NCBI RefSeq assembly: GCF_000350225.1 | Contig: NW_005179270.1 | Location: forward strand, 1 to 64,000 | Direction of reading: 5' to 3' | Origin: Chondrus crispus | Taxonomy: Eukaryota; Rhodophyta; Florideophyceae; Gigartinales; Gigartinaceae | Length of the DNA stretch: 64,000 nucleotides | Part shown: piece after piece, positions 30,083 to 42,134 of the stretch | Layout: every line of letters begins with the position of its first letter | Numbering within the stretch: the first letter of the stretch is position 1 | Program-made: the position numbers and the translations under genes | The notes under the pieces: generated by a model | Seen by the model: only the letters and a program-made list of their open reading frames with translations | Database searches by the model: none | Told to the model about the DNA's origin: nothing

Positions 30083-32393
30083 CCAGCGGCCATCGTTTTT
30101 GCTTTATCGAGAGGCACCTAGCTGGAGCATTAGGAATGAAGTAGCTCTGCATTAGCGATATAAGTAGATACGTTTGCAGATAGATATCAAAAGAAAACAA
30201 CGAACAAAAGAACAGAACAACACAGTGCTTTAATTGCGCAACCAAATCCTAGTGCAACTAGTCCGGCATAGTCGAAGGCTCGAGAGGGCGTCAAGCATTG
30301 ACAACCGAGCAGTGAGGAGACTGTTGAACCACGCGGCGACATACTTCGCGTTTGAATCTTAGAACCTCGCGCACGGAATCAGCCTATCCAACTCGGCACC
30401 CCTGTCTCCCGGCAACGGTGACTTGTTGCATCCGCTGCCCTTCGGTAGTCTACCTTCCTGCTGTACGCGGCCCGTTTGTGGACAAACCGGAGAGACCAAC
30501 TCCTCCCGACAGTTCCTGTCGTACGCGGCACGCGCTCTCGGAAGGGTCGGCTTTTCAAGATCTGACTCGACATTGAAGTCAGACATATATTTACTTCGGT
30601 AAATATTCTACCAACGCAGACAACAAATTGTTACGGTTTTGACAACCATGCGCTTTCATTCCAACGGCGAAAGGCACCGCTGACGTTACGCATGGTGAAT
30701 GATCGTAAATCAGAACTTCATGGTATCGCCGGAAGTCTACAAAAAATACAAACATAAACGCAGGATGCAGTAGAACAACTTGAACCATACATACAGTAAA
30801 GGGGAAATCTTCTTCTTCTATGCTCATGGTAAGATTACTGTATCCGACATCCAAGGAGTCGGTGTCTATCTTTACCTGCTGTGTCCAAGAAGGTTATGAT
30901 GGCGCGCTTTTCAACAACAAAAGGGGTTCATATATCTTCCATGAGTCCGCAAGTTCGCACTATGAATTACATCTTTCGGGCTGCGCCTCCCACTTCTATA
31001 AAGGATGAGACAGAGAAAATAAATACCGTACGAGTACGAGTATTCCGAGAATGGCTGGAGCGACGATTTGTTTTGGGCAAAGTACAGAACCCATCTTGTT
31101 GGCGCTGGTATCGGCTCACTTTCAGTTACAGTATCTGGTCCACCGTCACCACTTATGTTCTTTTGCGTATGCCGTAGCATGCGGCTGACGTTTCGTACTA
31201 ACTCCTAGTCAGATCCAGATGTCAACAGTGTGAATCAGCATCCGCCCGCGAATGTATAGGAGAGATTTCATATTATTACTGCATTCAACTCCGTTAGGTT
31301 GCAAGTGGCAACAGCATAACCACCTTGTGGTCTGCTGGACGCTATTTCTATGCAGGCACCCAAAGTGGACTCAAAAGGAAACGGGGGTAGGCGCGGGTCG
31401 AGGAAAGAGCACTCTTGCGATCCATTTATTTTAAACACTTTGGGGGGCAAGTAGGTTTCATTGCTCCGGAATGGGCTGGAAACTCGCACATCACAATATC
31501 GTCCCCGCTTCTACAACATAGGAGCGTCCGTGAGTGTGTGTATATGACTATCGAGTTGCTTTTGATACCGTATGAAGCAGACTTCTTCCGGCTGCGACGG
31601 CACAAAAATGGCTTGACGCTATGATATAGGCCCGAGACGAGGCCAAGTGGCTGGTATCACAGAAGAAGAGCAATATGTGGCCCGAGAGCAGTACGGAGTC
31701 GTCACGGAAGGTTGAGAGCGCCCGTCGTGACGGAAAAACAGGGACCAGAGGGGCCCACGCAGGCCACAAATCACTCACAACTTACTCAACGAGATAAATG
31801 GTGAACACACGTGATCCCCGCCGCTTCCGCCCGCTCTAGTGCCTCCCCTTTTATGCGAATTTTAGCGCTCTCTGACCCCGTGTTTCCCGCCGGTGGTGCC
31901 AACAGTGTCGGCACACCCTCTGCGCCTGCGTTTTAATCTCTCGCCTCGTAATTGATCGCGTATTGCATTTGCGACCGCTCCTCCCATCGCGCCCTGTCGC
32001 CCTTCTACCTGCAACAGAGTAGAACAGAAAGAAATGTTCAAATAACGGCTTGAGCATTGCCTAACGAAGCTGATCTGATGTGGTTGCTGAATACCATTCG
32101 CACACAGCTACTCACCCACAAGAAGCAGGATCACACGGGAGAATAGTACTGAATTGTGCAGTATTGTAGTGCAACTCAGATGAACCACTTCTCATTGCCG
32201 CCGCTTTCCGCTGCCCTATTTCTTAACAGGTTAGGATTTTAGCTACCAGAATGCATTTGCACTCGCATTCATCAACTATGCAGCAGTGTTGAAGTCGTAT
32301 GTTTTATCATGTTAGAGTTTTCGCACGAAGGCCGTTTTTATACTGCAATGCATGTGCAGATGCGGTCTTAGAGCGTTCCAGATCATGTGAGTT
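30083..32393. other. Intergenic DNA
   Basis: No gene, RNA or clear element was recognised between the Copia element and the second copy of the 95-bp repeat. Some sequence just outside the element is translated in the long frame of the polyprotein by accident. Confidence 0.4.
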
Positions 32394-32488
32394 TGTTAAT
32401 CTGCACGCATGGAACCAACGAAGGAAATGGATATGATAAATCAGGCTTGCGATTCTCGAAATGGGAATCTGAAATTCAGGGTTGATAT
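32394..32488 (+). repeat. 95-bp direct repeat, copy 2
   Basis: Identical by eye to 25091-25185, same orientation, 7.3 kb away. Sequences on both sides differ between the copies. Confidence 0.85.
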
Positions 32489-32627
32489 TGGAGGAGAGAC
32501 TCAAGACCTTGGTCGTGTTTACTGTGGGAGGAGCGACGGCGGTGTTAAGTATCGGTGGAGCTATGTACACGTGTAAGATACGACAAGGAGTGGAGGGTGA
32601 TCGGTGGTGGCATCAAGCGGGAAAAAA

Positions 32628-34576
32628 TTAAGATACGACAGTCGCCGTGCTTGATGATGGTGTTGCGGTGAGCCGGAGCGTGGAGAGTTGGTGCTCAAAG
32701 ATCGTAGGTTTGAGGCGTTTCGTGAGGCAGTCTGCGGGATTGTGTCGCAATGGTATCTTCACGGGGGTTATGCGGCGTCGGAGCACTTGTTCATTGAGAT
32801 AGTGGTATTTAACGTCGATGTGCTTCGATTCGGGCGTTGGGTGTGGTGATTTGGCCGTAGTGATGGTACCGGCATTGTTTATGTGGAGGGGAGTTGGTAT
32901 GGAGGGATCGAAGGCGCGGAAGTCACGTAGGAAGTTGCGTAGGCAGTTCGTGTGTTGAGATGCGTGGAAGGCAGAGATGTATTCTGCCTCCCATTTTGAG
33001 GATGCAACGAATTTCTGGCGTTTGGATTGCCAGGCAATGGGGCCTTGTGGCCAGAGCGCGACGAAGCCTGATGTGGAGCGACGTGTGTCAAGGAAGGACG
33101 CAAAGTCGGAGTCCGAGTACGCATCGAGGGGTCGGGGGGACGTGGCATTCGTGTATGTGATGCTGTGTGTCGGGGTGTGCGGAAGGTAGCTCAGGACTCG
33201 CTGTACTGCATGCCAGTGTCGTTGGCAGGGGTCGTGCGAGTACCGGCCGAGGAGGCCCGTGACGAAGGCCAGGTCGGGGCGGGTGCTGTCGCCGAGGTTG
33301 CGGAGGCAGCCGACAGCGGCCGAGTAGGGGGTGGTGGAGGGGAGTTTGGCCTCGTCGGTTTTGTGGGCAGAGATGACATTAGTGTCGTAGGGAGTGGGGC
33401 TGGGGTTGCAGGTCTCCATATTGAACCTTTTGAGTATGTCCATAATGAAAGCGGGTGGGCTGATCGAGATGGAAGTGGGTGTGCGCTCCACTTTCCGTCC
33501 AAGGAGATTCTTGACTGGCCCGGAGTTTTTGACAGTATAGCGTGAGGCAAGTTTAGCGCGAGTGGAGTCAAGGAGGGGGCGATGATTGCTGACGACAAGA
33601 AAGTCATCGATGGTTATGACAAATAGGACGAAGTGGGAACTGCGTTCATTGCGGAGCAGAAAGGTGCAGCTGTCACTAGTGAGGCGTGTGAAGTTCCAGA
33701 GTTTTAGGTTACTGGGGCCTGAGGTGAATATTTTGCACGCCTGTTTGGTGCCATATATGTTGCCGGTGAGTACTCCGACATGTCCTGGGTGTTTGTATGA
33801 CCCGTCAAATTGGGGTGGCTAATGGACATAGATTGTCTCCTCAGGGCCGAGTAGTTCGTGTGGGAAGGCTGATTCGAGGTCCCAATGTTCGGCAATGAGG
33901 GGGGGTTCTGGCGGTTAGGTCAAGGGCGCAGCGGACGGCGTCTCGGTCCGCGACAGGGCTGGATATGTTATCTGGGTCATAGTGGACGTGCGGGATCTGC
34001 TTGTCACCACGAGCTGTACATCTGGTTTTGCGGGAGATGATGTTGCCGGATTCATCACGTTTGAGGCGTAGTGTGAATTTTAGTGGGAGCAGTGTGGCAT
34101 CTGGTGCGAGGGATGATTTGGGAATATATGAGAGGGTGCCGTGTTTCTCCAAGCTTTGAAGCTCAGAGTTCCAGGATTCTTCCCAGCGATAGGAGTCTGG
34201 TGCACGTCGTGCGGCGCGGAGAGAGCGCGGGTTGGTCGCCGCGTCGCCGTGTTCGGTGTTGGGGTTGAGGGTGTTGAGGTAGAATGTGGGCATGGCGATG
34301 AGCGGTTCGATATGATCATCGGTTTTGATACAGTGTTGATTGTGGTTGAGGAGAACCGGTGGGGCATGGGATTTGATGCGTGGGGGGAGGCGGGGGCGCG
34401 ATTGTGTTGATACAGGGTCGCGGCTGGGGTCGTAGGAGATAAAGTCTGACGCACGACATCGGCTGATTTCTTTTGGTGGTGTTCCAGGTGGCATAGTGGG
34501 TTGGGTCTGTACGGTAGAGGTAGCGGTGCAGGTGGAAGCGAGTCTGCAGTTTGGATTTCGGTGCAGGGTTTGTCAC
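32628..34576 (-). pseudogene. Copia RT and RNase H, broken
   Basis: The 32628-33491 frame is open and extends upstream past 33491 without a stop to include FVITIDDFLVV, the RT catalytic site. Downstream it holds LRNLGDSTRPDLAFVTGLL, DAYSDSDFASFLDTRRSTSG and KWEAEYISAFHASQH of the RNase H, ending TATVVS. A stop interrupts YVH/PPQFDGSYKHPG near 33820. A frameshift near 33900 separates this from the N-terminal RT frame (SWNSELQSLEKHGTLSY, RLKRDESGNIISRKTRCTAR). Confidence 0.8.
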
Positions 34577-34641
34577 ATAGCCGTATTGGCCGAAGGGTAG
34601 GAGTGTATTGATGGTGACTGGTGTGCAGGACTGTAGTGCAC

Positions 34642-35340
34642 TGTTACGCCTCCCTCAATCGCGAGGCATACGCGGGATGCCACCCTCCCGGGTGCGCATC
34701 CCACGTGTTACCCACGTATGATCGTGTACATGTACCACGTGTAATCGTGTAACTACCCACCCAGGCATGGCCGGGTGTAAGCCCTGTCGAAGCACGGACA
34801 GTCTGTCACTCCACGCCTAGGCGTGTCGATTCCCACGTGTAGGCGGGTATCATAACCCTATACAGGGAGTATTGCGTACTGTACAGCGCTGAGGCTGGTA
34901 CGCCGGTAATTATTGCCGTGTTCTAATTAATTATTAATAATAATTATTATTATTACGACGTCGACTAGTATATAGTCGACGCTCGACCCTAAGTAAAGAA
35001 GGCACGAAGCTTGGGGTCTACAACTCGGGTTTCTGGAACGGAGTCGTAGCCTCGCGTCGGTCCCCGTCCCACGACGGTACCCTGCGAGCCATCTACGTCC
35101 CGATTCCCTCCTGTCTCTACCGCGCGCGTCGTCCCGCTACGCTCGGCTCTCCGCGCGACAGCTGTCCCCACCGCTCCGCCCCTCCTGGGCTCTGTTTTCC
35201 CTCTTTTTCCCTTACTTTTCTTACTGCGCTTCGCACCCGGCCCCGTACCGGTCCCTTACGGGTGGTCTCCCGATAACCCCCTACACGCGCCCCCCGAACG
35301 CGCGCGCTCTGCCAGAGGGGGATCCCACCCTTCCCCCTCA
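34642..35340. mobile_element. 699-bp solo LTR inserted in the decayed Copia
   Basis: It begins TGTTACGCCTCCC and ends CCCCCTCA, flanked by GTGCAC at 34636-34641 and 35341-35346. Taking it out joins the integrase end (LPQTLWSLSC) to TINTLLPFGQYGYV, as expected for a Copia protein. It contains an AT-rich part with TATATAG near 34970. A 6-bp duplication is slightly unusual; 5 bp plus a chance match is possible. Confidence 0.8.
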
Positions 35341-35346
35341 GTGCAC

Positions 35347-35944
35347 GACAAGGACCACAGTGTTTGTGGGAGTTGCTTGTGGGAGCGGAGGGGGGTATGG
35401 TTGTATTTGTCGATATAGTCCCGGGCGGCGTGTTCCCAAAATTGGGGGGGCATGGCCGAGGAGGCCAGGGCAGCTCTGACATTGTCGAATATTGTGCGAT
35501 TGGCACGTTCGGCTAGGGAATTTTCTTGGGGAGTGTGAGGGATAGTGATGTGGAGGGTGGTGTGTTGGTTGTCGTAGTATGGACGGAGGTCATGAGAGAT
35601 ATACTCCTTGGCATTGTCACTGGTTACATGGCGTACGGTATGGCCCGAGAGGGGCTTGACCGATGTGAGGAATTTTTTGACATTCAGTGCGACGAGGGCG
35701 GGTGGAAGAAGGTAAACAGCTTGTGGCTTCCTTCATCGATAAATTTGATCATGTACCGGTTGTTATCGAGGGAGAGAGGGGTGATGGGGCCACACATGTC
35801 GGTGTGAAGGTGTGTGCCATGGGCTGCGGCGCGTGGGTGACCATGGAATGGAGAGCGGGATTTTTCCCACGAGGCAGCCCGTGCATGTGAGGCGAGGAGG
35901 CGGGATTTCAAGGAGGGGGAAAGGCCGAGGGCAAGGTTGTGCAT
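35347..35944 (-). pseudogene. Copia GAG-pre-integrase and integrase, broken
   Basis: The minus strand shows FHGHPRAAAHGTHLHTDMCG and LDNNRYMIKFIDEGSHKL (integrase core) from 35944, and FWEHAARDYIDKYNHTPLRS of the integrase C-terminal part in another frame at about 35400-35450. Frameshifts separate the pieces. Confidence 0.7.
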
Positions 35945-36208
35945 GGCCGTATGGTGAAGTGTTTGGGGATGTATGTGGCCTAGTTTGAGGTGGAATCGAT
36001 GGTATGTGGAATCGGAAGGAGAGGGGGGTGCAGAAAGGGGGGGTGGGGAGGGTGTGCGGGGTTTAAGGGATGTTTTTGACGAGAGGGACAGGGGGTGATA
36101 GTTGGGAGTGCTGTCGTAATGGCGGGAGAGTGAGACAGCGGGGTGGGTTTGGGGGGAGGGGCACGGGGGCGTGGTTTGCTCGATCGGAAGTAGGAGGTGA
36201 TGGGGGGG

Positions 36209-36952
36209 TGTAGTATAACACCCCCCAACGGAGAGGGGTGTATACTCTGCTCCACGTAGACCCCGTACGAGGGGCGAGAAGACGGGNNNNNNNNNNNNNN
36301 NNNNNNNNNNNNNNNNNNNNNNNNNNNNNNNNNNNNNNNNNNNNNNNNNNNNNNNNNNNNNNNNNNNNNNNNNNNNNNNNNNNNNNTGCAGGGAAGCGGG
36401 CCCTGGTAGAGTGGTAGAGCGGGACGGTCGGGGACGAGCGTACGCGCGGGCCGATCTACGCCTCGACGCCCCGAAGCAGCTCTGGTTAACGTATCAGCGC
36501 TGATGGGCGGAGGCGGATCTAGGCTCGCTCGCGTACGCGGCTGTCCCCTACCTGATTTGTCCCGGTTAACGCGCGCGAAGGCGGATCGCGCTCGTTAGTT
36601 AAGCTGGAAGACGGACCTAGGCGGTAGGTCGTGGACAAGTCAGTGCTTGTCCCCCTACGCCGCCGCCGGTCGCGCTCGTATTTAATGTATACAATGCGTC
36701 TATCATAATACTACAGTACCGGGATGCTGTAGTAGCTTACTGTAGCGCGGGTCGTCTCGCGCTGTAATGCTGTCAGCCGTCGGGGCTGACAGCACACGTG
36801 TGAGACGCGTACTGTGCACGCGGTGGTACCGGCCTCCTACACGTGTACGCGTGTGGTTGCGTGTCCTCCGTACACGTGGGGGTACACGTGTGCGCGTGTG
36901 TGGTTCGTATTGATCTGATCTAAATCTAATCGCGAACCGCCGTTATGCCACA
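36209..36952 (-). repeat. 3' LTR of the large Gypsy element (interrupted by an N gap)
   Basis: Matches 46549-47211, both starting TGTAGTATAACACCCCCC on the plus strand and ending GTTATGCCACA. The 100 N at 36287-36386 stand in place of about 23 bases present in the other copy. Rich in ACGTGT and AGCGCTG motifs. Confidence 0.85.
36287..36386. other. Assembly gap (100 N)
   Basis: Placeholder run of exactly 100 N inside an LTR; the other LTR copies suggest that only some 23 bases are missing. Confidence 0.95.
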
Positions 36953-37007
36953 CGGCCCCCTCCTCAAGAGTGAACGTCGGCGTTCACCGTTGAGGAGTGA
37001 GAGAGCC

Positions 37008-39529
37008 ATGTCCGACCCGGTCGCTTCCCGAGCCTTGGTCCTGTTCCCCTTTGATCCGGCGTTGTCTTCGGCGCCGTCCACCGATCGACCTTGCCCCCGT
37101 TACGTCCCCGCCGTACTCCGTGGCCCCTGGTTTGGCATCCTCATCCACCTCTCCTCACCTGCCGCAGCGGGTGTTCCTCGTCGTTGCCACTCACGCGCTG
37201 CTTACGGCGTCTTCGTCCTCATGTCTTCGCTTCTCGAGGCGCGTCCTTCGCCTGGGGGCTCTTCCGTCGGGCTCCCCGCACTTCTGCCGCTCTCGGGGGC
37301 CTCCGTGCCCCCGCGTACAGTACCTCCCCGGGGCTCTTCCGGGGACTCCGTCGCGCATCCTTCTCGCGTAGAGGGATTTGTCCCTCCCGCGGCGCCCGCG
37401 CTGCCGCCCCTCCAGAATAGTCGCGACCCCTCGGGGTCCACCGGGAGTGTGGAATTTCGTCCCGCCTCGTCGGGTGCTGCGCTGCCCCAAGGGGGCGACG
37501 CCATACGCAGGAAGGTCGGAGAGGTTCCTCCTGACAACATGTCCGACGCGCCGCGTACGAGCGCGCCTTACGAGCCGCGCCCCGGGTCGTATGGGGCATG
37601 GGGGAGCTGCCGGCAGCCGGGCCTCCTGCCTGCAAAGATCTGAGGTAATCTCGACGCGGGGGCGGAGTTGGCCGACGACACCACCCAGTGGTTTGGCACC
37701 GCCCTGGCCCGCTCGATACCGCTGCCCGTGGAGCGGCTCAGGTTCCCGTGGCGTCGTTACGCCAGAACTGGAATCACCCTCGCGGAGTTGTTATCTCGTG
37801 ACGCTTTGCGCCCTGACCTCATGCGCGTGCGTGGCATTTATGAGGCAGGCCGCGTGGACGAGGCCGGCCTCGTCCTTGCTAGGCTGACGGGCAAGGGCGG
37901 GGAGTTCCATATCAAATCCCCGACGCGATCCCTTGCGACAGGACGTTCGCGTACAATTCCGGCGAAGTCATCTATGTCGACCGCATGGCCGAGCACCTGG
38001 TTGGTCGTTTGCCGGGCGCACCGCGACGGTTCATCCTTGCCGAGGTTGAGGAGCTCTACTTGAGTCCCCGTCCTTATGCCTATTCGAAGGCTCGCGTGGC
38101 TCTCCAGAAATCGGCGAGCCCCCTCATGCGCCTCTACTCGGTTGCGGTGTCGCCCCACGACTGGGCGACCTACCGCCACTGCGAGGAGGATGACGGCCGC
38201 GTCTTCAGATCGGCGTCCTTCGAGCAAGGTATCACTCCGAGGGACTTCCCCGAGCTACCGGAAGCTGTGCGAGAGTCCCTTCCGTCTTTCGGAGTACACG
38301 CGTTGCTTCCGTATGCTTTAAAGCATTTTGGTTACGTGTGTGCGGACCCCGACCACCCGGCCCACGCCGAGCTTGTACACAACTTCGAACGTGAGTGGGC
38401 GTGGGCCCTGGGTAACGCGTTTATGGCCGAGGTCCACATCAACCTTCGCGTGTTTGTTCAGCCCACTGGGGTCCTCGCGTTGCTTGGAAGGGTTGCTTTC
38501 GACCTCCCCGTTGTACCACTCCACCCCCTGGAAGTGAACTCCAAACACGCCATGTGGGACTTCGTCTCTGTGCTATCTCTTATGCACCACGCGTGTCAAG
38601 TCTCCGAGCGTACGCATCGCCCGTGGACCGACTACACCACGGGCGAGCGAAGCACTTTCCTCCTGTACGACCTGCTGTCCGACGCGTTCGTCGCGAAGCC
38701 GGCCTCTCCTCAACTTTCGCCGATTACCACGGGGAGAGGGGCCGGTGTGGGCTCCGTCCGTCGCGAGGCCCAACGTAAGCGACACCGAGATGTGGACAGA
38801 GATGTCCCGGCCTTTGCGTCGTCGCGCATGATCAATTTGCAATCGCCGGAGGCATCGGGTGTGTCTCCTCAATTTGCGTCTGGGGTTCCGCCTGTTCCCC
38901 CTCTGAGTTTGGTGCGTCAAGACCCTATTCCCCCTTCCGCGACGCCACAGCTCTTCTTATCGCTGGGGGACATCTTGGCCATTCCCGGCCTGGCTCGTGC
39001 CCTCGGGACCTCGTCTCGTCGGGTTTGGAAGGTCGGCGGGTTGTTGAGCACCCTTGCCAGCTGGTATCTTACGCGCAGTGACGAAGCACGCCGGATCAAC
39101 GCAGAGCGGGAGGTCCACGCGACGGACCTCCGCCGAGCTCAAGGAGCCTTAGACAATTTCCGTCAATCGTCCCGTCGGCAGTCGGAGGCTCTCGAGCGTG
39201 CTCTGGCGAATCGCGACCGATACCACCGCGAACGGTACGATCTCCGTGTCGCGGCACAGCGAGGGGTCGCGACACCCCGTCACACTGGGGCGTCCGTATC
39301 GCGCCCGGCCGTGCGGGATCCTTATGCCCAACCGGGATACGAAACCCTCCGTGCCGAGGGTGGTGGCTTCACTCATGACGCGTCGGCCCACGTTTGGCCG
39401 CCGCACAGCGAGGTCACCATGCCCTCGTTGGAGGAGCTCGGGTCAGAGGTGCCCCGGCACCCGAGCTACTGTCCCCAGCCTTCCCACGTCTCTGGTACTG
39501 CAGGGGCGCCTGATGGCCCGTGCCAATAA
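37008..39529 (+). pseudogene. Antisense accessory gene of the large Gypsy element, one stop and one frameshift
   Basis: Running against gag-pol and starting just inside the 3' LTR, a frame of about 840 codons begins MSDPVASRALVL at 37008. TGA at 37641-37643 interrupts it in frame (continuing GNLDAGAELADDTTQWFGTA), and a one-base shift near 37910 leads to the 37985-39529 frame. The middle part (residues about 350-560) looks globular (LPEAVRESLPSFGVHALLPY, HNFEREWAWALGNAFMAEVH). Near the C-terminus a hydrophobic segment is followed by a probable coiled coil (DEARRINAEREVHATDLRRA). No family is recognised. The N-terminus is conserved at protein level in a second element fragment at 47.8-48.0 kb. 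It could be a structural or regulatory accessory protein; that is speculation. Confidence 0.6.
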
Positions 39530-40766
39530 GCGTGACGTCCCCGCACGTCCTGTAGACCTCGGATTTGACGCTTCGATCTCCGCGTTCGCGTAAAATTAGT
39601 AGACCCCCTTTCTTCGTAGAATTCGTGGACTCCTTCCCCGCGTTGACGTCGCCACGGGATGCCCCGCATCCTTCGAACCTTCCCATCTCGGCACGGCGAG
39701 ACGCGGCGTTCTTGTGGCGGCCGGTCTCGCGCCACCCGCGCGGTGCCGCCTCTTTCTCGTGGCATGGCCTTAGCTGGTCTTCCCTGCTATGCGGGGCTAC
39801 CCGCTACGCGTTCTCCATCCCACCCCATCCGTGTAGGTGGGCACGGAGCACGTGGCTGGCCGTCGGGGCCCTCACTCGCGTCACGCAGAACCCGTGATCG
39901 CGATCGGGTTTGTCCCTCCCCCATCGGGAGGGACACGCAGAGCCTCGTACCCCCGTCGACCGCGGATGTCGGGCGGGCGTACCGCTCTCGGTGGGGTACG
40001 TGGGGCGTCATATGAGATACGACGTCCATCGCCTCCGTCCCCAAGTTCTCGCTCGAGAGCGGAGATGGAAAGCGGAAGTCTCCGCCTTAGCGGAAGTGGC
40101 CTTCGCTATAGCGAGGCAGTAGTGGGGCCAGCGCCGGCTACGACACATAAAAAAAGGGGAGAGAGTCGCGCTACTCCGGACGGGATCATCCTCATAAGTA
40201 GACGCGGACAGCGCGAGCCGCGCGCGTCTCTTGACAATGGGGGGAGGAAATCATACGCCAATTGAGACTTCCGTCGTTACTTTTCCGAGACTTTTCCACC
40301 GTCGACCAGGACGCTGTTTGGATGCGTGAGCGGCATGTCCGCGCCTGCATCGCGACCGATGCCGCCTACACGACGTTCGACGACGTGCTCATGCTCCGGA
40401 ACGACTGCCCTGCCTTGCAATGTTCTCCTTTCCGCGCTCCTCAATTTGCAATTTCGACAGACTGCTCACTCTGCAATTCCGATGCGCCATCTGCCCGTGC
40501 AGTCGACGATGAAGCAGCCTCAGCGTCGCCCAGTGCGTGCTCTTCTGTACACCGGATACAAGCCGCATTATGCGACCGTGCACCGGTCCTTGAAACGAAA
40601 GTCATCACGCGCAACAAAGCTGGGCGTCTTTTCCTGTCGGGGCTCCGGCGTGCGTTATACATCGTCCCGCCTTGAGCGGCGACGTTGTCCCCTTGGTCTG
40701 CGCCGAGCGCCGGCGCGGCGCGCGATTGTCTTGGTCTCTGCGTACGCGCTCGCGGAAAAACAAACG
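39530..40766. other. Spacer between antisense gene and pol of the large Gypsy element
   Basis: The integrase expected on the minus strand after RNase H was not recognised here. Plus-strand frames (for example 40262-40675) exist but have no signature. The integrase was either deleted or has decayed. Confidence 0.4.
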
Positions 40767-42134
40767 TCAGAAAGTAGCGTAGAGAGGATGTGCGCGTGTC
40801 GCGAGGGGTGCCCTCGCCGGGTTCGCCGGTATCACGATCGCGTCCGCGCTAGTGTCGTCGTGGTTCGTTCTCGTAGTTCGCGGGGAGTGGTTCGCGCTCT
40901 TCTTGACGCGTGTGCGGTGGTTCGGCGTGTCGCGAAATCTTCGTCGTAGGCCGTATCGGGCGGTCCGCGCGGGGACGCGCCGGTGAATGTCGTCATCCAT
41001 CTCGACGGTGGGGCGAGGGTCATCGGCGACACGAGGCGACACGAGGCGTGACAGGGCATCGGGCACCTGATGCACGCGCCCGGGGCGGCACTGAATGGTG
41101 AAGTCGTATTCAGCCAGACGTAGCCGCCACCGGGTGAGTCTTTTGGAACTCTCTGTGAGGGACATGAGCCACCTCAAGGCGTCGTGATCCGTTCGGACGG
41201 TGAACTTCGTTCCTTCTACGTACGGCCGTAGTGTGCGGACGGCCCACACTACGGCGAAGCAATCGCGTTCCGTGTTGCTGTAGTTGCGCTCGCTGTCGCT
41301 CAGCGAGTAGGACCAATAGCCTACGGGGCGCCAATCGCTTGGCTGGTCGTGCTCCTAGAGCATCGTGCAGCCAAGCTGGTAGGCACTCGTGTCCGTGTCG
41401 ATCATGTACGGACGGCCGTACCGCGGTAGCGCGAGGATCGGCGGAGCGATCGTACACCTCTTGTGGTTCTCGAACGCGTTCAGTTGGGCCTCCGTGGGTT
41501 TGTAGAAGTCAGGATACGCATCCTTGCGCGTCATGTCGGTCAGAGGACGCGCTATCTTCGCGAACCCCTTAACGAATCGGCGGTATACGTTGCACGCCCC
41601 GAGAAACGAGCGCACTCACGTAAGTGTCCTCTGGAACGTGAACGTCTTGAAGGCATCGGCCGCCGTGTCCGCCACGCTTAGCTTACCTGGGGAAATGAGG
41701 TGCCCCAGGTAGTGTACCTTCAGCTGAAAGAAGCTACACTTCTTGAGCTTGAGGGAGATTCAGGCACTCCCAAGCAAGCTCAAGACAGTGTTGAGATGCT
41801 TCGTATGTTCCGCGTGCGTACGCGAGAACACTATAACGTCATCGAGATAGACGAGGCATATTTGCCAGCGAACGCGTGAATGAATAATATCCTGGGCGCG
41901 TTGGAAGGTGGTCGGTGCCCCTTTTAGTCCGAACGGCATTTGCAGGTGGTGAAACGTGCCCATGTGCGTCGTAAAGGTTGTCTTATCCCGGTCCTCCGGA
42001 GCGACCGGGATCTGCCAATAACCGGAATTGCAGTCCAACGTCGTAAAGACAGCTGCATCTCCTAACGAGTCGATGCAGTCGTCCATACGCGGCAGCGGAT
42101 ACGAATCCGCTGCATTCTTCGCGTTGAGACGCCG
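40767..42134 (-). pseudogene. Gypsy RT (second half) and RNase H, broken
   Basis: After the TAA in CID*RRLNAKNA the RT continues with DDCIDSLGDAAVFTTLDCNS, the catalytic VYLDDVIVFSRTHAEH and, after further stops, RSFLGACNVYRRFVKGFAKI. The RNase H follows with MIDTDTSAYQLGCTML, a stop, then RTDHDALRWLMSLTESSKRL and HQVPDALSRL. At least three stops or shifts mean that no active enzyme can be made without recoding. Confidence 0.85.

Larger units (their letters stand above)
32628..36208 (-). mobile_element. Decayed Copia element, 5' truncated, split by a solo LTR
   Basis: Minus-strand remains in the order GAG-pre-integrase/integrase (about 35.9-35.3 kb), linker and RT (34.6-33.2 kb), RNase H (33.1-32.63 kb). 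It differs in sequence from the neighbouring intact Copia. Its upstream end runs into the LTR of the Gypsy element at 36209 and no LTRs of its own were found. Frameshifts, stops and a nested LTR show that it is dead. Confidence 0.8.

Noticed and set aside
29925..30245. Upstream extension of the Copia Gag-Pol frame by 107 codons
   Set aside because: It crosses the 5' LTR and flanking DNA; the element coding starts at the ATG after the primer-binding site.
40262..40675. Plus-strand frame of 137 codons as part of the antisense gene
   Set aside because: It is separated from the antisense gene by more than 700 bp with stops and lacks any signature or second copy.
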